Of a stretch of DNA of 64,000 nt, positions 56,111 through 64,000 are shown in pieces. The position numbers and the translations under genes were made by a program. The notes under the pieces were generated by a model. It saw nothing but the letters and a program-made list of their open reading frames with translations, had not been told where the DNA came from and did not search any database. The DNA comes from Photobacterium leiognathi. Lineage in GTDB: Bacteria > Pseudomonadota > Gammaproteobacteria > Enterobacterales > Vibrionaceae. Each line of letters starts with the position of its first letter. Positions within the stretch are counted from its first letter, which is position 1. The stretch is from contig NZ_CP131601.1 in assembly GCF_030685535.1 (NCBI RefSeq), positions 1,984,001 through 2,048,000 on the forward strand, in the 5' to 3' direction.

Positions 56111-56213
56111 TCGACAAATTATTCGTCGTTTTTAACTTGAAAAATGATTCTGAATACAGAATAACGTGAGTTATAGTTATAGCATAATCACTGAGCGACA
56201 ATTTTTTCGTCGC
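56111..56213. promoter_or_regulatory. Two copies of a 17-bp dyad in the CDF/LysR divergon
   Basis: CGACAAATTATTCGTCG at 56112-56128 and CGACAATTTTTTCGTCG at 56196-56212 differ at two positions and each is an inverted repeat. Their starts are 84 bases apart, eight helical turns, so they face the same side of DNA. Confidence 0.65.
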
Positions 56214-56258
56214 TATATTGAGCATCAACGTTCTTATTCTTAACTGGTGATACCCTGT

Positions 56259-57143
56259 ATGAGAACCAACCAAATTGAAATGTTTTTGTATGCAATAAAA
56301 ACAGGTTCTATCGCAGAAGCCGCGAGAAAACTCGGAAAAAGCCGTACAACAGTTAGTGCCGCATTGAGTGCATTAGAAGATGAATTGGGAATAGCCTTAT
56401 TAAATCGCACGGGAAACCAAATTATTCCCACCGACGTTGGTGATGCCATTGCTAACGATTTCGAGCGTATGCTGTTAATTGCCCGTGATATAGAAACACG
56501 CTGTGCACAGCATCTTGCTGGTGTTGAATCTACTATCCGTATTGCCCGTGATGATTCGTTACCTGAATCGGTATGGCGCAAACTATTGCGGGAAATTCGT
56601 CATCAATTTCCACAAACCAGCGTCTCTATCTATAGTGCGCCACCGCAAGAACTAGAAGAGATGGTGACGCAAAATCTTGTTGATGTCGCATATGGCTTAA
56701 TACCTGACACTCATCAACTCTCACGTTTACATCAAATCGATTTAGGCCAAATTCGTGTTATGTCAGTGGCGCACAAAGATCACCCTTTGAGCCAACTGCG
56801 TAAAGTAACCAGTGCCGATCTTGAACGCTTTACCGAGATTGCCGTGGCTTATATTGATGAAGAAAACTTAAAAATCGTCACGCCAAAAGCAGGTAAATAC
56901 ATTGCTTTGTCATTTTACGAGCACTTGCGTGATGCGGTATTAGATCAAACCGGTTGGTCATACTTACCTGCAATTTTAATTAAACAACACCTGCGTGAAG
57001 GTACATTAAAAGTCATCAAATATAACCGCGCCATGAACTGGCAAGCTTATGGTGAAGTGGTAGAAAGTGAGTCTCGTCGAACACCTGTGATCAAATGGCT
57101 CTCCGATCAAATTGAGACTTACCTGTTTGACGAAAGTGATTAA
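56259..57143 (+). CDS. LysR-family regulator divergent from the CDF gene
   Basis: 294 residues from MRTNQIEMFLYAIK. The helix-turn-helix (SIAEAARKLGKSRTTVSAALSALEDELG) is clear, effector domain from about 90. It faces the CDF gene across a region with two matching dyads, so it probably controls that gene and itself. Effector unknown. Confidence 0.9.
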   Translation: MRTNQIEMFLYAIKTGSIAEAARKLGKSRTTVSAALSALEDELGIALLNRTGNQIIPTDVGDAIANDFERMLLIARDIETRCAQHLAGVESTIRIARDDSLPESVWRKLLREIRHQFPQTSVSIYSAPPQELEEMVTQNLVDVAYGLIPDTHQLSRLHQIDLGQIRVMSVAHKDHPLSQLRKVTSADLERFTEIAVAYIDEENLKIVTPKAGKYIALSFYEHLRDAVLDQTGWSYLPAILIKQHLREGTLKVIKYNRAMNWQAYGEVVESESRRTPVIKWLSDQIETYLFDESD

Positions 57144-57256
57144 CTCTTGAGAGCTGAAGTAAAAAATCGCGACACCGGAAGTTCATCAAATAGCCACCTA
57201 AGGGTCATATAACAGCGATAGCGTAAAAATTCATCCTAAACAGAGTACTGTTGATC

Positions 57257-58081
57257 ATGAATATCAATACCTATCGCACCCTATGGTTATCCGATATACA
57301 CCTTGGCTGTCGCGATTGTAAAATAGATTATCTGCTCGATTTCTTTGAGCATAACCAAGCAGAGACCATTATTTTAGTTGGCGATATTATTGATCTCTGG
57401 TCGCAAAAGCATCGTGCCTACTGGCCTCAAAGCCATCATGCTTTCCTCAATTTACTCATAGATAAAGCACATCATGGCTGTAAAGTCATTTATATCCCCG
57501 GTAATCACGATGAGAAAATTCGTGATTTCTTACACTACGATTTTGGTCATATTCAACTCGAACGCCAGTACATTCATACCACAGCAATAGGCAAAAAAAT
57601 CTTAGCACTACATGGTGATGAGTTTGATGATTACGTTACCGTTAACCGTTTTCATAGCTATTTAGGCGACAAAGGTTATGACTTTTTACTGTTCCTTAAT
57701 CGTTGGTTACACGTCACTCGTCGCAAAATGAACAAGCCCTATTGGTCACTGGCAAGCTATTTAAAACAGCGCGTCGATAAAGCTCATCAGGCCATTGCTC
57801 GTTTTCGCCAAGCTGCTATTGGACATGCTGAAAGCCAACAGGTCGATGGCATTATTTGTGACCATATCCACCAACCTGACTTACGTCTATGTAAGGAAAT
57901 TATGTATGCCAACTGCGGTGATTGGGTGGAAAATTGTACATTATTGACAGAAACCCATGATGGCATGATCCAACTTCGCCACTGGACAGACACCCATTGC
58001 CATATAATTGCTGATACAAATGACCTCTTTAAAAATGAAAAAACAACTTTACGACCACCTTCACATGATCACGCAGCATAA
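57257..58081 (+). CDS. LpxH-like metallophosphoesterase
   Basis: 274 residues from MNINTYRTLWLSDIHLG. Calcineurin-type metal motifs: DIHLG, GDIIDLW, GNHDE, LHGDEFD and DHIHQPD, where Asp replaces the usual Gly in GHxH. Family relatives hydrolyse UDP-2,3-diacylglucosamine in lipid A synthesis, but this is the longer YbbF-like side branch and is not certain to be LpxH itself. Monocistronic; 58082-58314 beyond is AT-rich with nothing I can name. Confidence 0.8.
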   Translation: MNINTYRTLWLSDIHLGCRDCKIDYLLDFFEHNQAETIILVGDIIDLWSQKHRAYWPQSHHAFLNLLIDKAHHGCKVIYIPGNHDEKIRDFLHYDFGHIQLERQYIHTTAIGKKILALHGDEFDDYVTVNRFHSYLGDKGYDFLLFLNRWLHVTRRKMNKPYWSLASYLKQRVDKAHQAIARFRQAAIGHAESQQVDGIICDHIHQPDLRLCKEIMYANCGDWVENCTLLTETHDGMIQLRHWTDTHCHIIADTNDLFKNEKTTLRPPSHDHAA

Positions 58082-58314
58082 GAATACATTTACGTAGTGA
58101 TTTACGTAACATATTGATTAATTAGAATAAAAAATAACAACTTGAAAATCTTTACTACAATTAGATGGTGTCAATGTAGTTCTAATGACGATGAATTTAG
58201 TTGAATTAAGATAAATTAAGATAATTTAACTTTATAAAATATGGACGCATCTAGATTGAACAGTGTTTTTAATCCATTATGTGCACCGTTTTTAGTTAAG
58301 TAAGGAAATGAAAT

Positions 58315-59007
58315 ATGATGAAAAAATTGGTTGCCGAGTTCATCGGTACATTCTGGTTAGTGCTAGGTGGTTGTGGTAGTGCTGTTCTGGCTGCTGCTTA
58401 CCCAGATCTTGGTATTGGTTTCCTAGGTGTTGCACTAGCATTCGGTTTGACTGTTGTAACTATGGCATACGCGATTGGTCATATTTCAGGCTGTCACCTA
58501 AACCCTGCTGTTACTGTAGGTCTATGGGCGGGTAACCGTTTCCCAACAGGTGAAGTCGTTCCATACGTTATTTCTCAAGTGCTTGGTGGTATCGCTGGTG
58601 CTGCTGTACTTTACGTTATTGCAAGTGGTAATGCAGGTTTCGATCTCGCTGGCGGTTTCGCATCTAACGGCTACGGTAAGCACTCTCCAGGTCACTACTC
58701 ACTACTGTCTTCTTTCGTCACTGAAGTAGTAATGACATTCATGTTCCTGTTTGTGATCCTAGGTGCAACACACAAACTAGCATCGCCACAAATGGCTGGT
58801 CTAGCAATTGGTCTTGCACTAACGCTAATCCACTTGATCAGCATCCCTGTAACAAACACATCAGTGAACCCTGCTCGTAGTACTGGTCCTGCTCTGTTTG
58901 TTGGTGACTGGGCAACATCTCAACTATGGATGTTCTGGGTTGCACCTCTTATCGGTGCAGTTCTAGCTGGTTGGGTATACCGCTGGTTAGCACCAAATAA
59001 CGACTAA
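58315..59007 (+). CDS. aqpZ: Aquaporin Z
   Basis: 230 residues, six helices. The two NPA boxes are HLNPAVTVG and [10 protein letters not shown], and the His/Arg selectivity filter residues expected for a water channel fit the AqpZ pattern ([24 protein letters not shown]). AAGGA upstream. Two Met codons (58315, 58318) are possible starts. Water flow across the inner membrane. Confidence 0.95.
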   Translation: MMKKLVAEFIGTFWLVLGGCGSAVLAAAYPDLGIGFLGVALAFGLTVVTMAYAIGHISGCHLNPAVTVGLWAGNRFPTGEVVPYVISQVLGGIAGAAVLYVIASGNAGFDLAGGFASNGYGKHSPGHYSLLSSFVTEVVMTFMFLFVILGATHKLASPQMAGLAIGLALTLIHLISIPVTNTSVNPARSTGPALFVGDWATSQLWMFWVAPLIGAVLAGWVYRWLAPNND

Positions 59008-59028
59008 TATCGTTACTGCATCAAACAC

Positions 59029-59056
59029 AAAAAAAGCGAGCATCAGCTCGCTTTTT
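59029..59056 (+). terminator. Shared terminator of aqpZ and ydiJ
   Basis: AAAAAAGCGAGC, loop ATCA, GCTCGCTTTTTT. Confidence 0.92.
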
Positions 59057-59080
59057 TAGTATCTACGCTTGATCAAATCA

Positions 59081-62000
59081 TTAAGCTTCTTGTACCGCTT
59101 TTAATAGCACTTGTACTGGATGCTTAAACTTAATGTGTTCAAAACGTTTAACTTGGCTTCGACACGAATATCCCGTCGCCATACAACGTGAATTATCAAG
59201 TTGCTCGATATTCGGTTTCCAGCTTAAGTTATACACCCCTTTTGAAGTTTCTAACTTATCCTTCTCATGACCGAACGTTCCCGCCATCCCACAACAACCC
59301 ACTGCGATAGATTGCATTGTGATACCAAAGTGATTGAAGATTTCTCCCCACTGCTTTTCCGCATTTGGCAACTTGGTTTTTTCTGTACAGTGCGCAAAAA
59401 GATACCAAGGCTTATCATCTATTGAGCTGTATTGCTTTAGCTCTGGTAACAAAGGTAATAACCACTCATGCGCAGTTAATACTTCGAACTTACCACGGGT
59501 TTCTTTCAATACTTCTGCGTACTCATCGCGATAACACAGCACCAATGCAGGATCGATACCGACCATCGGAATATTGAGCACAGCTAATTGATTTAAGAAA
59601 TCAGCAGTATTACGTGCAGTTTTAGCAAATTGACGTAAGAACCCTTTCACATGCTGCGCTTTACCATTGGGCTTAAACGGCACCAAAATCGGCTTTTTAC
59701 CAAGCTTTTCAATTAAACTAATGAAGTCTTTCACCACTTCTGCATCATAGAAGCTAGTAAATGGATCTTGAACAATCAAAACGTAATTCTTACGCTCTTG
59801 CTCTGACAAAGCCTGAAGCCATTGCAGATCAAAACGCAATGCATGATGTCCATCTAACTGCTCGTTCAACGTTGGTAACGACAATAGTGGCATATCGACA
59901 TAACCGATGGCTTTTTCTGTCAGCTTTTTCGACCACTGCGGTCGTGTAATCGCATTCATCACACCCGGCGCTTTTGCCATTAATGGCAAGTAACTTTCAA
60001 CGTAAGCCACCAGATAATCTTTGGCTGGACGTTGATATCGGCTGTAGTAAATGTTCATAAAACGAGAACGGAAACTAGGTACATCGACTTTGATTGGACA
60101 CTGACTCGCACACGCTTTACAGGCTAAACAGCCATTCATTGCATCCATGACTTCATGAGAGAAATCGTACTGCTTACGACGCTCACCATAACTGTTTTTT
60201 AGACGATCAATGATTTGTTTAATCGTCGGTGTGGTGGTTAGTAGCTTTTGCTCTAACTCATCAGCATTAACGCCTTGTTCCGCTAATTGACGCAACCATT
60301 CACGAACAAGCCCTGCTCGCCCTTTTGGTGAATGACGACGATCAGCGGTGATCTTCATTGATGGACACATAGGTGAGCTTGTATCGTAGTTAAAACACAA
60401 ACCATTACCGTTACATTCCATCGCTTGTTTAAAGCTATCACGGGTGTTAACTGGGATTTGGCGATCGTAGAAACCACGCTTACGATCATCAACTTTCACT
60501 AATTGATCATCGCTACCGAGTGGCGTACAAATTTTACCCGGATTTAAACGGTTATCTGGATCAAATGCCGCTTTAATACGACGAAGTTCAGTAAATAACT
60601 CATCACCAAAAAATGCAGGACCATATTCAGAGCGGAAACCTTTGCCGTGTTCGCCCCACATTAAACCGCCATACTTTGCCACCAATGCAACAACTTGATC
60701 AGAGATTTCCTTCATCAAGCGTTCTTGCTCAGGATCGCACATATCAAGAGCTGGACGCACATGAAGCACCCCTGCATCGACATGACCAAACATGCCGTAA
60801 TTAAGCTGTTTTTCATCCAGTAACTGACGGAACTCAGCGATAAAATCTGCCAAGTTTTCAGGTGGAACACAGGTATCTTCCGCAAATGCAATCGGCTTTT
60901 TACTGCCTTTAGCTGCACCTAATAAACCCACCGCTTTTTTACGCATAGTGTAGATCTTTTGAATGCTGGCTAATTCATCACACACTTGATAACCAATGAT
61001 CCCTGCTTGGTTAGCAGCAATCATTTCATCGAGTTTTTCACACAACGCGCTAACTTGCTGCTGGTTTTCAGCCACATCATTACTGGCATATTCCACCATG
61101 TTAATACCAAGCATTTCTTTACCCGGTACATCGGTCAGCAAATCACTTACGGTGTTCCAAACAATATCTTGCTTGGCTAGGTTTAATACTTTTGAATCAA
61201 TCGTTTCAACAGATAACGCCTGCGCTTCAACCATCATAAGCGCATTACGTAGCGCAGAATCAAAGCTGTCGTATTTAATGTTCACTAATGTGCGAGATTT
61301 CGGGATGGGTGTAATGTTCAGTTTGGCTTCTGCGATAAATGCCAGTGAGCCTTCCGCACCACACAATAATCGACCAATATCAAACTGGGTTAGCGCCTCA
61401 TCGTACACATTTTTTAAATCATAACCTATAAGAAAACGGTTTAATGGTGGGAACTTATCAACAATTTGCTGGCGTTTATCACGACAAATCTGTGCAGTGG
61501 TTTTAACCACTTTCGATGCGAGATCATCACCATCAATCGCATTAATTTGAGTATCGTCTAATGCTTCTGTTGTTAATACAGAGCCATCAACTAAAACCGC
61601 AGTAAGCGATATTACGTGATCTGACGTCTTTCCATATTTGAGAGAACCTTGACCTGACGCATCGGTGTTAATCATGCCGCCAACAGTGGCACGGTTACTG
61701 GTCGAAAGATCGGGTGAGAAAAAATAACCATGTGGGCGCAACGCATCATTAAGCTGATCTTTCACAACACCTGTTTGAACACGTACCCAACCCTCTTCAG
61801 GATTGACTTCCAATACCTTGTTCATATGGCGAGAGATATCAACCACCACACCCGGTGTTAATGATTGACCATTAGTACCAGTACCACCACCACGAGGCGA
61901 GAAGGTGATTTTCTGATATTTATCTTGCTGACCAACTTGCCCAAGCAGTTTCAGATCATCAATATCTTTTGGTAAAACCACAGCTTGAGGAATGACTTGA

Positions 62001-62143
62001 TAAACACTGTTATCAGTTGCTACAGCAAGACGGCTGGCATAGCTTTTTTCAATGTCGCCACGAAAGCCAGCTGCTGATAGTTCGTCAAGATAAGACAGCA
62101 CCAATTTCTCGATACTGTTTTGATGGGTTAATGCAGGTAACAT
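59081..62143 (-). CDS. ydiJ: YdiJ, FAD/Fe-S D-2-hydroxyglutarate dehydrogenase
   Basis: 1020 residues, the size of E. coli YdiJ (1018). An FAD-binding PCMH domain (SPRGGGTGTNGQSL near 84-97), an oxidase C domain, a ferredoxin-like part with Cys clusters (CLACKACASQCPIKVDVP), and C-terminal CCG-type cysteines (GCCGMAGTFGHEKDK, CMATGYSC). It oxidises D-2-hydroxyglutarate, a by-product of serine synthesis. The 62144-62340 gap upstream has a CCGTGA/TCACGG dyad near 62231-62257 of unknown use. Confidence 0.92.
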   Translation of the reverse strand: MLPALTHQNSIEKLVLSYLDELSAAGFRGDIEKSYASRLAVATDNSVYQVIPQAVVLPKDIDDLKLLGQVGQQDKYQKITFSPRGGGTGTNGQSLTPGVVVDISRHMNKVLEVNPEEGWVRVQTGVVKDQLNDALRPHGYFFSPDLSTSNRATVGGMINTDASGQGSLKYGKTSDHVISLTAVLVDGSVLTTEALDDTQINAIDGDDLASKVVKTTAQICRDKRQQIVDKFPPLNRFLIGYDLKNVYDEALTQFDIGRLLCGAEGSLAFIAEAKLNITPIPKSRTLVNIKYDSFDSALRNALMMVEAQALSVETIDSKVLNLAKQDIVWNTVSDLLTDVPGKEMLGINMVEYASNDVAENQQQVSALCEKLDEMIAANQAGIIGYQVCDELASIQKIYTMRKKAVGLLGAAKGSKKPIAFAEDTCVPPENLADFIAEFRQLLDEKQLNYGMFGHVDAGVLHVRPALDMCDPEQERLMKEISDQVVALVAKYGGLMWGEHGKGFRSEYGPAFFGDELFTELRRIKAAFDPDNRLNPGKICTPLGSDDQLVKVDDRKRGFYDRQIPVNTRDSFKQAMECNGNGLCFNYDTSSPMCPSMKITADRRHSPKGRAGLVREWLRQLAEQGVNADELEQKLLTTTPTIKQIIDRLKNSYGERRKQYDFSHEVMDAMNGCLACKACASQCPIKVDVPSFRSRFMNIYYSRYQRPAKDYLVAYVESYLPLMAKAPGVMNAITRPQWSKKLTEKAIGYVDMPLLSLPTLNEQLDGHHALRFDLQWLQALSEQERKNYVLIVQDPFTSFYDAEVVKDFISLIEKLGKKPILVPFKPNGKAQHVKGFLRQFAKTARNTADFLNQLAVLNIPMVGIDPALVLCYRDEYAEVLKETRGKFEVLTAHEWLLPLLPELKQYSSIDDKPWYLFAHCTEKTKLPNAEKQWGEIFNHFGITMQSIAVGCCGMAGTFGHEKDKLETSKGVYNLSWKPNIEQLDNSRCMATGYSCRSQVKRFEHIKFKHPVQVLLKAVQEA

Positions 62144-62340
62144 TGTGCTCCTTTTCCAGTGTGCGCTATCGCTTATAGCGGAGTCGTTTCCTACGACTAC
62201 TGGCCTTCTCTAATTGAATATTTACAGAGCCGTGAACACCACGAATATGCTCACGGCAAATCAAATTTTAGATATAGTTATCCCTTCACTTTACCTTACA
62301 ACGCCATGGAACAAAACAAGCAATCTAACTTAGGCAGTAA

Positions 62341-63876
62341 TCACTCAATAAGTTTTGTGCCAAGTGTTCGATAGATGTAGTGCGTTAAGGCAAAACAAGC
62401 GCTAACAAGTGCAATAACCATCATGACTTTGATCAATAGAAGAACTGTCGTGCTAATCACAATATGAGTAAGCCCAAATCCAGTAGCACTAATTACAACG
62501 ACAGTTATGATTAAACTACATGCTAAAAAGAAACGAGTTACCCAAGTAATTTTGTAGTCTTGTCGCTTATTTAGAACAAAAACAACACCGCTAATTGCCA
62601 ATGTACATGCCAGTAAATAGACTTGTTGAGGCACTTGGAAATAACACACGGCAACGAAAATCACGGCACTAAATAAAGCCCAACATCGCCAGTACCAAAT
62701 ATTATTCAGCATCAAACCGTTGCGCTGCCATTGAATCAACACTAAAGCGAGTAACGTTCCAACCGTCACACCCAATAAAGTATCAGAAATAAAATGTACC
62801 CCTAACCATACCCTTGCGACTGCTTGCAGCACGATAGCCAGAATAAACAACGGCAGTACCTTCATACGAAATATTTTGATATTCGTAATCGCATTTGTTT
62901 TAAAACGGTTAATGAATAAAGGTAAGTTGTACCAAAGCATTAACCACAACACCGTCGCCATAAATGTATGACCGCTTGGTAATCCAAAACCACTCGCAGA
63001 TGCATGTTGTAACTCAGGCCAAATATAAAAAGGTCGAGGAGAGGCTAACCACAACTTCATTACTGATGCGGTAAAAGTCACAGACAATAAAATACTAGCT
63101 AAAGCAAGCAAGCCTGTTGTCCCAAATCCAATCGCAGCAATGAGCAGCAACACACCAATAAATGGTTTCTCACCCGGAAAATTAAATACCTGCATTACAG
63201 TGTTAAAAATACGATGAACGAGATCTGAGCTATGCTTAATTGTTTGCTGAAACGCTTGGATCTGATGTAATTCCCACTGATGTAATGAGCTAATTGATTG
63301 ATAATCAGCCCCGTTATCAGTCACAGCACTTTCTGGTACTTGTTTAAGCCAAAGGCTAAGCAATGGCACATCATTCGGGTAGCGATAATCGGCTTTAGTA
63401 ATATTATCGACCGACAACAAATACACTCGCTTCACTTCTTTGGCAAAATGCTTGGCTTGCCATGCGCTGATCAGTAAATCATCTTGTTCTGTATTATCTA
63501 ACGGTGTGAGATACGGCGTTACTTTTGAGGTAGGAATAGGTTGTTTAGCCACACAAGCAAATACCGTGGTATTACCACGAAGTTTGAGCAGTTTTACAGC
63601 TTCAACTTTAATCCCTGTTTCTTCATAAACTTCACGCACCGCCGCTTGCTCTGGCGTATCGTCAGGGCCAATTTGTCCGCCGGGTAACGCTAGTTTTCCT
63701 GATATTTCTTCTTTGATCACAAGCACCTTATCACCATGGCGGATCACGCATGCTGAACCTACCAGCGGAATAGCTTGTGCTGGCAACGCAGAGAAAAAGA
63801 AAAGAATAAATGACAATATGCCTAGAAATGATTTAAATACAGTTAGATTAAATTGAGGCATATCGATTCTCGTCAT
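62341..63876 (-). CDS. Nudix and PAP2 phosphatase fusion, membrane-bound
   Basis: 511 residues, or 506 if Met at 63861 is used. An N-terminal helix, then a Nudix domain at about 35-165 (GGQIGPDDTPEQAAVREVYEETGI; one box Glu is Asp), a linker, and a PAP2 domain: KLWLASPRP, LPSGHTF and RVWLGVHFISD give all three phosphatase motifs. Extra C-terminal helices follow. Joining a pyrophosphohydrolase and a lipid or undecaprenyl phosphatase suggests sequential attack on a diphosphate-linked compound, which is inference. Edge gene; 63877-64000 holds no gene I can support. Confidence 0.88.
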   Translation of the reverse strand: MTRIDMPQFNLTVFKSFLGILSFILFFFSALPAQAIPLVGSACVIRHGDKVLVIKEEISGKLALPGGQIGPDDTPEQAAVREVYEETGIKVEAVKLLKLRGNTTVFACVAKQPIPTSKVTPYLTPLDNTEQDDLLISAWQAKHFAKEVKRVYLLSVDNITKADYRYPNDVPLLSLWLKQVPESAVTDNGADYQSISSLHQWELHQIQAFQQTIKHSSDLVHRIFNTVMQVFNFPGEKPFIGVLLLIAAIGFGTTGLLALASILLSVTFTASVMKLWLASPRPFYIWPELQHASASGFGLPSGHTFMATVLWLMLWYNLPLFINRFKTNAITNIKIFRMKVLPLFILAIVLQAVARVWLGVHFISDTLLGVTVGTLLALVLIQWQRNGLMLNNIWYWRCWALFSAVIFVAVCYFQVPQQVYLLACTLAISGVVFVLNKRQDYKITWVTRFFLACSLIITVVVISATGFGLTHIVISTTVLLLIKVMMVIALVSACFALTHYIYRTLGTKLIE

Positions 63877-64000
63877 GAAAAAATGCCATCATAACAGGAA
63901 TGAAGAAAGGAAAAATAGCTAAGAAATATCTTGTAACTTAGCTACTTAATCATTTAACGCTTACACAGTATTCGTAGGAAAAGGCTTATAAGCCACCCAT

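Noticed and set aside
62231..62257. CCGTGA/TCACGG dyad upstream of ydiJ as an operator
   Set aside because: Short arms with a long spacer, and no known regulator fits. Mentioned only with ydiJ.

Overview
The window looks like chromosomal DNA of a marine gammaproteobacterium of the Vibrionaceae, most likely Photobacterium. It is AT-rich. Markers are torECA, a SEC-C protein of the type named after a Photobacterium profundum gene (PBPRA1643 family), a multi-domain secreted chitinase, an alternative oxidase with an NsrR-like site, and a concentrative nucleoside transporter very like that of Vibrio cholerae. I saw no rRNA or tRNA gene, CRISPR array, prophage or plasmid origin. The species call is an inference.

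Layout. 1-9.6 kb: 3' end of purC; the torE-torC-torA operon for anaerobic TMAO respiration; an IS50/Tn5-like insertion sequence (IS copy 1) in the torA terminator; a Tat-exported PhoX-type phosphatase; a 273-bp structured MITE-like repeat. 9.7-13.4 kb: zwf-pgl-gnd, the oxidative pentose phosphate operon. 13.9-19.6 kb: SEC-C protein, SpoU-type methyltransferase, PepSY membrane protein, and an unusual signalling operon in which a periplasmic solute-binding protein is coupled to a Cache-HAMP-GAF-GGDEF protein split over two frames. 20-28 kb: NlpC/P60 lipoprotein, TyrP-type permease, small hypotheticals, GH18 chitinase, CNT nucleoside transporter. 28.3-37 kb: LysR regulator, pstSCAB behind a candidate Pho box, aox plus a YeaR-like gene behind an NsrR-like operator, an MscS channel and a META-domain lipoprotein. 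37.1-38.6 kb: IS copy 2, in the META-gene terminator. 38.8-47.5 kb: metR with candidate MetJ boxes, small hypotheticals, a PliG-like lysozyme inhibitor, a divergent LysR/MFS pair, dcuC and RNase HI. 47.6-64 kb: YbdG-type channel, a Fic/YhfG-type toxin-antitoxin pair, ygiQ, pldA, yggN, NYN protein, a minimal CDF transporter divergent from a LysR regulator, an LpxH-like phosphoesterase, aqpZ, ydiJ, and a Nudix-PAP2 fusion.

Main observation. Two copies of one IS50/Tn5-like element sit in the loop of two unrelated intrinsic terminators. In both, a 9-bp target duplication is centred on the hairpin dyad. The element carries its own strong terminator just inside its left end, so each insertion replaces the terminator it breaks. 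The copies have complementary defects. Copy 1 lost 68 bp including the native transposase start, and its only remaining ATG lies in the loop of that terminator. Copy 2 keeps the native start but has a 1-nt frameshift. Other points of interest are the SBP/diguanylate cyclase operon, the NsrR-aox-YeaR unit, the paired operators at the CDF/LysR divergon, and the nested-hairpin repeat.
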